Shown here one piece after another: positions 55,912-64,000 of a stretch of 64,000 nucleotides of DNA. The DNA lies in contig JACGZH010000005.1 in NCBI GenBank assembly GCA_014706385.1, positions 1,736,001-1,800,000 of the forward strand. Direction: 5' to 3'. How positions within the stretch are numbered: position 1 is the stretch's first letter; every line of letters starts with the position of its first letter. The notes under the pieces were generated by a model. It was not told where the DNA came from. It saw only the letters and a list, made by a program, of their open reading frames with translations, and made no database searches. This DNA is from Phaffia rhodozyma. Lineage: Eukaryota > Basidiomycota > Tremellomycetes > Cystofilobasidiales > Mrakiaceae. The position numbers were made by a program, and so were the translations under genes.

Positions 55912-57893
55912 ATAGTCTCTGGACTCGGATGAAGCCCCCCAGGAGCGCGAAGGTCCTGACGCGTTGTTAGCACCCGTAGTTGATGTAGCGTACGTCGAAG
56001 ATGAGGATTGGAAACCCTGAAGCTGTGGGCAATCTGTATATTGGTGGACGACCATCAAGTATTGAGAGGCAAATGATCAATGAGCAACGGGGTGTTTGAA
56101 AGAGAGGAAGAACAAAAGATCAAGATAGATCAATGCAGAAACCCACCTTTCTTGAGGTGAGGGCCTCCGCAGTTGAAACATCCCTCTGCACTGCCGCCCG
56201 TCGACCGAGTGTTAAACCCTATTCCTCCCGTCCCTTTGGTTGTGTCTTGGTCTGCCAGATGAGTGTACTGACAGAAAAGAATATCGACACGAAGAGAGAA
56301 GGATCAGGGTTTGAATCCAAGAGACCTGTCCGACATATCAATGCAGATACATAAACTTCAGAGTACTTACCTTTGTCTGTGACATCTTTCCAAAGTTCCG
56401 CTTCTGCATAACTTTTGGCAGCATCGAAATATCGACCGCCGATTCGGTTGGAGCTTGATAGTCTCGGTTCTTCAAAATCTCCTCATCCTGTAGGCAGATC
56501 AGAGAGGCGTGTCAATGACAACTGATTGCCAAGTCAAGACGAGTTCGCGTAGTCTAGTAGACATGAACCCTGTCTTGGTATATTGCAAGGGAGAATAAAG
56601 ATATGCAAAGAAAGGATGGACTTACCTGGTGGAATGCTCCTTTATGGTAAAACTTCTGAAGGAAACCACCAGCACCCTTCGAATTCATCTTCTCCCTCCT
56701 GCTCTCCTCCGCACGCTTCAAATCTTCTTCCATTCTCTCCTTCTCTGGCATGGCTCTCCTTCTTTCTACTTCCTCTCTTTCCTTCTCGAATGCCAGAGAT
56801 GCCTCCTTGTCCCGCTTGAGCCTAGTCAATTCTCGTAGCCGCCATTCTTGAAATTCGCTTTCTGGTGAGAGCCCATCGGTATCATCAACGTCGGTCGTCA
56901 GAGCAACGGCCTCCTCTGTTGATTTATTTCAGTTTCATTGAAGGAATAAACATGAGCGTGTCAATTTGGAAAGACTGATGGAAACCACGAATCATCGTGA
57001 ACATAAGAATCACTCACTCTCGGCCAAATCCTTTCTTAAACTCTCAGCAACCATGTTATGACTATCAAGCTTTCGCTGTCGTTCTTCCTGTTCCAGCTTG
57101 GCAGCAGCAGCCTCAGCAGATAGAGTGTTTGCATCTCGAGCAATCAGTGTTTCTCTCGCTCGTCTGTGATAGATCGTCAAGGTGGTAGGATAGAGAGAAA
57201 CAAAATCAGCTCAAACTAACAGTTCAACCACTTGAACGCGACATGAGCTAGTCGACTTACTTTGGGACAAACGTAGGACGCAAAGCGACCTTTGGTGCTT
57301 CCTCCTCTGAATCAGTTTCGTACTCGCTGCTCGATTCGTCCTGATCGCCGGTAAGAAGGTGATATGTTAAATATCCTCACATACCAGGGATGCATCATCA
57401 TGCGAAATTAAGTTGACATACGTTGGAAGCAACTACAGCTGGAGGCATTGATAGACCTCCTGCTTTGGATGGAGCTCGAAACTGAGGTCTCGGAGGTTCG
57501 TCATCTGATTCTTCTTCGGATGAAGAATCCTCTTCAGAAGATTCTACAAACACACAGAGGAATAGTTTTCTTGGGTGAGAACCTCGAAGGGATCGCGTTG
57601 AATCATTGAGTAGGTGGCATTTACCAACACGCACCGTTGTTTCCTCTTGTCACTTGCCCTTCCTTTGTCACTCCCTTGACCTGACCCATTATTATCGGCT
57701 TTGCTCTGTTGGTATGAGCGGAAATAGATGATACGGACGAAACGAGGTTCCCTCCAACTTCCTCCTCATTCTGAGACACTTGATCAGCCTCTTCCTCATC
57801 GGACGAGTCGGACGGAGCCTCTTGAGGGGCTTTTCCCTTGAAGTATCGACCGGCTGGTCTAGCCACTTTGACAGATGGTCGGTTGGCAGACAT
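55546..57893 (-). CDS. Spliceosomal MFAP1/Spp381-family protein with zinc knuckle and RS tail
   Basis: Component of the U4/U6.U5 tri-snRNP/B complex. Exons, high to low: 57893-57635, 57543-57422, 57340-57261, 57163-57018, 56915-56626, 56487-56371, 56267-56147, 56033-55546 (540 aa). The N-terminus has RPAGRYFKGKAP and acidic Ser/Glu tracts. The MFAP1 core reads RPTFVPKRARETLIARDA, ESEFQEWRLRELTRLKRDKE, MNSKGAGGFLQKFYHKGAFH, then APTESAVDISMLPKVMQKRN, FGKMSQTKYTHLADQDTT, all strongly conserved. Beyond the usual end it continues into a zinc knuckle (GCFNCGGPHLKKDC; C368, C371, H375, C380) and a long Arg/Asp/Ser-rich tail (RD dipeptide run, RRSRSRSQSP). The knuckle-plus-RS extension suggests extra RNA binding. 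The exon joining core and knuckle (56267-56147) is one continuous frame, so this is not two genes merged by error. Confidence 0.92.
55872..55915 (+). repeat. TCGGTC hexamer repeat coding for the RD run of MFAP1
   Basis: Several tandem TCGGTC/TCGATC units; on the minus strand they encode an Arg-Asp dipeptide run. Slippage would change the RD length in frame. Confidence 0.85.
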
Positions 57894-58204
57894 ATTGGCG
57901 ATACCAGTCCAGTCAAGAGTCGACAGATACTCTATAGATTAAAGACTCTGAACGTGATGAACAGAGGGTAGAGGTTTAAGGAATCGTGATAGATGAAGAT
58001 ATGAAGGACAATAGGAAACTGAACGAGAGTCAACTACAAAATCAATAGTCATGATTCTAGTCGTCATGACGCCAATCCTCCTCTTTCAGCAAGAGTAGAT
58101 GAGATCAACAACCATCACGATGACGATGAGAAGGACGACAGACATCATATATCTCACACCTTCTGCTCACTCGCCTTAATACTCATATTAGATACTCCTT
58201 CAAG
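57894..58204. other. Divergent promoter region MFAP1/FIG4
   Basis: 311 bases between start codons. No CACGTG or ACGCGT. ATGA/TGATG-rich on the FIG4 side. No gene. Confidence 0.5.
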
Positions 58205-61200
58205 ATGCCAAACACATTCTTACCATCTTCGTCATCGTCCTCATCATCCCTTGCTGAAAAGGCCGCGGTTTCTCATGAACTAGATCGAACAGCTGATCCA
58301 TCTTCACCCGCTACCCTCGACTTGCCTACCTCGCCTTTCGAATCATCGCATGCTGATGAGGACAAGACACCTACAGCCACTTATCCATCTCATCCTTCGT
58401 TTCAGCCTGTGAACGATGCGAAGATCTCAACAGATTCGTTAAACAATCGAACGGTTTCGAACACTATCTCCGAGAAGCCTGTTGAACCTTCCTCCTATTT
58501 CACCGGTACATACCCCTTGGGGACTGGACCAGAACCTCCAATTCTACCATCGTCCAGCCCGGCCCTGGATTCAACCAAAGAGGCTACTGGAAACATGCGC
58601 GAGACACAGTTTAACCAGGAGAACGGGCCACCTTTGTCGTTGAATAAATTCACTCTGTACGAGACACGATCGTAAGTCTTGCTTCCTGCTGGCCAGTCTT
58701 AATTCGTGTCAATCATATCGTATTCGTTTCACTTGCAATCTGACTATCCCTCCTTCATGATTCTCGAAATCCAGCCGCTTCTACATCTTGGGTACCAATC
58801 AATCAGACTCTCGGACCCGAGTACTCAAGATCGATCGTCTCTCCGGTACCGAACTTAATGTGGTAGAGGATATGGCAATCTACGACGCTAGGCAGACTGC
58901 AGAGCTTCTACGCATGATCGAAGAGGGAAATAAAGGGACTGGGGGGATGGAGAAGGTCATGATATTCTAGTAAGTCTCCTCGTTTAATCTCATCCTCGTT
59001 CTAAACCAGCTATAACAATCTTATATGGGGCCCATAACAAATAATCAATAATGCTGTTGTTGCCATCATCGCGTTCCTCAGCGGGCTCGTAGGGTTCGTC
59101 AAGTTCACACAGGGATGGTATCTTGTGAGTGTATCAATTGATTGACTACTGTCAACGCTATCTAAGGAAAACAAATCGGTCACTTATAGTAGCGCACGGG
59201 TTTAAACCTAGATCTTGATCACCAAACGATCCGTCGTTGCTCTGGTGGGAGGGCATTATCTATATCACTGCGACGAAACGCTCATGATGAGCGTCGCGAA
59301 GGGAGGGCACGAGAAGACGGCTGAAGAGACCAGGTTCGCTTGATATTCTTCCTTTTTTTTTCTTTCTCTTCCGTGACGTATGCGATCCGACACTTAACGA
59401 ACTATCACAAAATAATGGCGCGCATGCTTTATCTCGTATGCACATGACAGACTGCTCTCGACCTTCCAGAAAGTCGACTTATCCAAAAACTTCTATTTCA
59501 GGTAGATCTCCTCCTTTGATCAGCCCAAAGAACGTCGTTTTAGTCTTTCTAACTCTCCATCTACACAACACCAAGCTACACTTATGATTTAACATCCAGT
59601 CTACAGTCTAATCTCACAGGAGTTCGAGCATCATGTCCTCCACGATCTGCTAACGCCCTCGCAGATGTGACATCATTTCACAAAATATCTCATAGATATA
59701 TGTGGAACTATTATCTCCTCCGTCAAGCGTTCGGTCTCGATGATGGATCACAGACCCACGGTAGTTGGAAAGGTCCTTTGGGCGGCGACAAGAAGGGCAG
59801 CTGGATCCTTCCGATCATTCATGGGTACGTTCGCAGTGTGTCGATGAATTTTGTGAAAGTATTGATCGATATCATCTATTTGTGTATCTTCTAAGTTTCG
59901 TTGACCAGGCGAGTACGTATTCTCACCCTCAGGTCCCGTTTCTTATTAATATTCTATCATTTGCCACGTATCATCATCGCATGCCTTGAAGTCTAACAGC
60001 ATTTTGTTATCAATTGATGATGTGTAGAGCTTGGCATCTTAGGGCGAACGGTCTACATAACTCTGATCGGTCGCCGCTCGCGTTTCAGCGCGGGAGCTAG
60101 ATACTGGAGAAGAGGGGCGGATGAGTGGGTATGTCTATTCATGTACTGTGCAGTTGTTTCGATCTCGTGTGATATCACCTACTCAATCGACAAAGCCCTA
60201 TCATAATACCACTGCTGTCTTTTCATTCTCGATTCTCCTCTTTAGGGCGATGTTGCAAACGAGGTCGAGACAGAACAGTGGGTTTCATAACCTAGTTTCT
60301 ACTTACTCTCTTTGATTCGTTTCAACCTGTTGCTGATTATGTGCTACGTCCGCCTCTCCTCTTCCTATGTTTCAGAATCGTATCAGAACCGACTACTACT
60401 CCCTTCCACTGCCCGACCCCCAGATTTTCAAACTTGTCACCTCAATCAGTCGCTATTGACTCGCGGATTGGCAACGATACGGCCCCATCTATACCTCTCA
60501 AGCATTCTAATCCTAACTACACAAGCTACGTCCAGTATAGAGGCAGTATCCCTTTGCTCTGGAGCCAAGATACAAGTGGCTCCCAGTTCCGGCCGCCGAT
60601 AGAAAGTGAGTTTTGAGAAGTTTTCTGAGCATGATATCGTCATGAGATGTTCAACTCATTCCCTCAAACATTTGACAGTAAATGTTGTCGATCCTTACTT
60701 CTCCGCTGCCGCTAGGCATTTCAATCAGCTACTTAAAACGTATGGTGGCAGGGTCATCATCGTCAATCTCATCAAGGTGAGGGCCTCTTTGCCATTGATC
60801 TGCTTACGACACTCAACTGATACTATGTTAACATCTGAATTGATATACGTTTCGCTCACAGGCCAAAGAAGCCGTCCCAAGAGAGATGAAGCTGCTGGCT
60901 GAGTTCACGCAATGCATTGAGTATCTAAATCAGTTTCTCCCCGAAGACGCCAAAATGATCCACATACCGTTCGACATGTCTCGAGCATCCAAAAAGTAGG
61001 TTGTCAACAAGAGCCTGAGAACTTTGTGTTCAATGACAACTTATGTGCCTTGTCTGTTTGCAGTAAGGATCAGGATGTTGTTGGTATTTTGGAAGATATA
61101 GCGGAAGAAAGTTTAGAGATAACCAAGTTCTTCCACAGTGGAAGAATGAGACGAGAAGACGGGCGAGTATCACAAAGTTTTGGTTCAAGCTCCTTACAGT

Positions 61201-63235
61201 CAGCAACGTTGTATTAAACCCAAAATATCTATACAGAATCGTACCGTTTCGCGACACTCTTCAACTACAAAGCGGCATTCTTCGAACCAACTGTGTGAGT
61301 CATAACGTGTAACCCAATTCGACGGGTGCTATCACTGAATACCCTAATCTATCGCAGGTCGATTGCTTAGATCGTACGAACGCGGCACAGGTAAGAATTT
61401 CGCATCTTGTCTGAATTTTATTTCTGCACGAAACTCAATCAATCATATTCAGTTCGCTATGGGAAAAAGGGTTTTTGGCCATCAGCTTTATGCTCTAGGC
61501 ATTATTCCCAGTCCAATTTTGGAATACGATTGCGTAGCTACAAACTTGTTGAACTCGGTGAGTATTCTTCTCTTGTTCCGTCGATACTCGTATTGACACT
61601 TCTGCAAAATTCTATAGATGTATCACGACCAAGGAGACACTCTGGCTTTACAGTACTCTGGAGGAGCACTTGTGAACAGGGTAGACACGTACAAACATAC
61701 TACCCAATGGAACAGTCATTCGAGGGATCTGATAGAAAACATCAAGCGGTATTACGCTAACTCGCTGCTTGGTTCGTCAAATGCCAATCTCATCCTTAAT
61801 ATTGCTTGATATACTGATGATTATCACACACAGATGCCGAAAAACAGAGCGCAATCGATGCTTTCCTTGGAGTCGAAAAAGGCATATCTTCGCCCATACT
61901 AAGACGCATACCTAAACGAGGTTACCGAGATTGGTTCGATCCAAATCACTTGGATCACCCTGTCAGCCTCACGGAAGCAGAGAATCGAATTCGACTCACA
62001 CTCTCCCAAGGCTCTGACTTTTATGTCGAGTACTATCGTCCTCGACTATTCACTGTGTTGGATAGGCATTTTGCTATGAGAATCAATACATCAAGGTTCG
62101 CTACAAACACTTTTCTTGTTCACGCACAGTGAATTGATAACTTATTCCCACCCAAAACAGCAAAAACGATGTAGAGTTGAGAGCTTCGCCGTTTAGGCCG
62201 AAAGCAAGTAAATCGTTGCGATCTCGACGGTAAGTTGCTAATTTTAACTATTCATGGATATGGCATGGATGTCGAGTTTTTGTTATTCAATTTAAACAAG
62301 ATTTTCGATGTCTTTTGATGATATAGAAGTATTCAGTCCATATCATCAGTCCGGCGATGGCTTGCTTCCGATGGAACCTACGTTCCTGCCCAACGTCAGA
62401 TGTCAAAGCTCAAGAACCAGTTAGCTATTGAGCCGGATGATCGTTCAGTCCATGTCGGTGCGGAGGGAGATGAATCCTCAACCGACATCAACTCGGTGGA
62501 GTGGAAAGTTCAAAAAAGCCTACAACCAGTAGTAGAACCCAACGAGATCCAAGAATACGTTCGGTCAGTTACATCCATTTGACTATCATCTGTTCTAGGT
62601 CTCAAACACTGATACTCTTACTTGTGCTATAAAAGATGGTCTGCTTCGCATGAGGTTCGTTCAGCCACTAATCTTTCAAACTGACTTTCTCTAATTCCGA
62701 AGACCACCAATGGGGTGACACTCAGATGTGTTCTAGATGTCCTGTTGACTCGGCTGACCTATTTCTATGTGCTTTGACACGTTTGGGTTTTAGGACGAAT
62801 TGTTTTCCTCTCATACGCTGGGCAGAGTCAGTATCTTCACTTTTTAGACATATTTCAGCCTCTTTGATTAAGAGTATATCATCTCTTTTCGACCTGTTTG
62901 ATATTTAGCCCATAGATTTGAGCCTCTATCGAGACACTGTATCCATGTCTACAGCAGCCTTAGTGTGGTCCGACGAGAATACCGACATCAATACCTATCG
63001 TTCGTTTGTTAGCATGGATATCTACGACAACTCCCATGCCTCGGTACCTTTCGCTTCATTTTCTGACAACAATACCACTTCACAATCGAACGGAGCCCTC
63101 AAACCATCGATTGACAAGACAACCGGAAATCAGAGTTTGCCAGCTAATGTATTCAGCGGCGGCGCGGGCTGGGTGTTTGGGGTCAAACAGGTCGCAACAG
63201 AAAACGTCGTCTCGAGGCGGAATTTAGGGGAGTGA
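58205..63235 (+). CDS. FIG4: Phosphoinositide phosphatase FIG4 (Sac domain)
   Basis: Sac-family phosphatase acting on PI(3,5)P2 in complex with Vac14/Fab1 at the vacuole. Twenty-two exons give 1,045 aa: 58205-58671, 58775-58969, 59082-59124, 59212-59333, 59452-59502, 59576-59824, 59896-59912, 60028-60128, 60246-60277, 60376-60605, 60679-60776, 60862-60995, 61064-61198, 61237-61294, 61358-61390, 61453-61557, 61618-61771, 61834-62095, 62161-62229, 62327-62563, 62636-62654, 62909-63235. A disordered Ser/Pro N-terminus (about 135 aa) precedes the Sac domain: [85 protein letters not shown], then [16 protein letters not shown], the CX5R(T) site with C644 and R650, split by an intron right after C644. 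FIG4-type strings [18 protein letters not shown] and [20 protein letters not shown] follow. The C-terminal 250 aa are divergent. The join from exon 21 to 22 skips 254 bases and may hide an exon. Confidence 0.93.
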
Positions 63236-63900
63236 TCGCACCATAACCAAATGTTGTAAGCCTTGAGTTTGGTGAGAGTTACCTCAACCGGTGGTGGTCG
63301 ATACATGACCCTTTGGGACTTGGGCATCGTCAGACCACAGGCCACAGACAACAAATTAGCAAGACTCCATGACCAGGAGATCATCAGACCAAGAGACGAA
63401 GAAACAGATATACGAAGCAATAGACAGACGAAGAGACAGAGAAGAAGTGTTCAATTGAGCCACGTGCAGCTGATCTCAGCGGTGTTCATCTAGATGCCCA
63501 GTGATAGGTATACAGCATGAATGTCAATCAGCCTAGTCGACCAACGGTCTCTTCGATCGAACAAATCTATTCATCAATCTACCATGGTCATCGCACCTCT
63601 ACTTTGTTGAACTAGCGGAGAGACTATTACTCTAGACGACTATGTCAAGTACTGGCCTTTTGTCCAGCTCCGCGAGATTGAATTTCTCTAATGCTCACTT
63701 ATTCCATGAAGGTGAAGGTCGGCCTTGAACCCAGGAGTCGTGATCGTCAAGGATAAATCATAGCTCATCTAAACGGTCGTCTAGATTGTGTAGTTGCCTC
63801 AATACATTACTCTTCACCAGTATACAAGACCAAGGTGATGTTTACATATATCTTCAAAATATATAGATGAAAAGGAGCCGAAAGAGACACTAAAAAGAAA
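63236..63900. other. Intergenic between FIG4 and tRNA-His
   Basis: FIG4 3' flank; CACGTG at 63461-63466. Short frames only; no gene supported. Confidence 0.5.
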
Positions 63901-63990
63901 TGACCGTAGGGTGAATTGAACACCCGTCGTCCGCGACTTTGCGTTGTTGCCAACCACAAGCGGAAGTACTAACCACTATACTATACGATC
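63901..63990 (-). tRNA. tRNA-His (GTG anticodon) with an 18-base intron
   Basis: On the minus strand a 7-bp acceptor stem GATCGTA/TACGGTC (one T-G wobble), a D-arm with GTGGTTAGTA, an anticodon stem TCCGC/GCGGA around loop TTGTGGT (anticodon GTG), and a T-arm GGGTG-TTCAATT-CACCC are all visible. Eighteen extra bases inside the anticodon loop, 3' of the anticodon, are the expected position of a nuclear tRNA intron; without them the tRNA is 72 bases. Positions 63900 and lower are A/T-rich, fitting a Pol III terminator side. SEN34, encoded in this window, would cut this intron. Confidence 0.92.
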
Positions 63991-64000
63991 TTGTTGACTA

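Noticed and set aside
55344..55973. 209-codon minus-strand frame with ETETETE run
   Set aside because: Shifted-frame reading of the RD/RS-coding repeat of the MFAP1-type gene; the other frame gives the conserved protein.
1..64000. Search for CRISPR arrays, transposon ends, retroelement or viral protein motifs
   Set aside because: No regularly spaced direct repeats, terminal inverted repeats, integrase or reverse-transcriptase motifs were seen; all repeats are microsatellites or intragenic coding repeats.

Overview
This window is a gene-dense, intron-rich fungal nuclear segment. Almost every gene is cut into many short exons (up to 22) by introns of roughly 40-250 bases. Donors follow GTNNGT, with GTAAGT, GTTCGT, GTCTGT, GTTTGT and GTCAGT all used, and introns end in TAG or CAG. 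Micro-exons, pyrimidine-rich introns, a GPI10/NUM1/FIG4/GRASP gene set and a Zn2Cys6 regulator point to Basidiomycota. Intron density and base composition would suit a tremellomycetous yeast such as the Cystofilobasidiales (Phaffia-like); that last step is inference. I found no plasmid, phage, CRISPR, transposon or viral feature.

Layout. 0.6-5.1 kb: mitochondrial ribosomal protein bL19m (-), lipoyl(octanoyl)transferase LIP2 (+), a GT8 glycosyltransferase (-). 6.3-11.1 kb: a small secreted cysteine-rich protein (+), a mitochondrial LETM1-type protein (+), tRNA-splicing endonuclease subunit SEN34 (+). 11.2-16.9 kb: F-actin capping protein beta (-), BUB3 (-), indoleamine 2,3-dioxygenase BNA2 (+). 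17.6-23.7 kb: a very large NUM1/ApsA-type cortical anchor (-). 24.4-27.1 kb: a PUB-domain protein (+) and a COQ11-like protein (-). 27.6-32.0 kb: a 19-exon Zn2Cys6 transcription factor (+). 32.5-36.3 kb: a tyrosine phosphatase (-) and the BAR-SH3 protein RVS167 (-). 36.8-42.9 kb: a VPS62-family protein (+) and a GH92 alpha-mannosidase (-). 43.6-49.4 kb: an RMD1/RMND1-family protein (+), exosome RRP45 (-), GPI10 (+). 49.8-54.5 kb: a bHLH factor (-), a small SAP-like protein (-), GRASP/GRH1 (-). 54.7-63.2 kb: RNA polymerase III subunit C11 (+), splicing factor MFAP1 (-), phosphoinositide phosphatase FIG4 (+). 63.9 kb: an intron-containing tRNA-His (-).

The genes are housekeeping and do not form a biosynthetic cluster. 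Recurrent themes are mitochondrial function (bL19m, LIP2, LETM1, COQ11, RMD1), membrane traffic and surface glycans (GPI10, GRASP, GH92, GT8, FIG4, RVS167) and RNA metabolism (SEN34, RRP45, MFAP1, C11). Regulatory DNA stands out: CACGTG boxes recur in gene-flanking DNA, a bHLH factor with the matching group B basic region is encoded in the same window, and five ACGCGT boxes lie within 140 bases between BUB3 and BNA2.

Exon boundaries were derived by hand from splice signals, reading-phase agreement and family similarity. For most genes the exon lengths sum to whole codons, but none is confirmed by transcript data. Starts or ends that stay open (NUM1 5' end, bHLH 5' end, phosphatase 3' end, LETM1 first exon) are flagged. 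I saw no clearly new multi-gene system; the most unusual items are exon architecture, promoter motifs and an orphan secreted protein.
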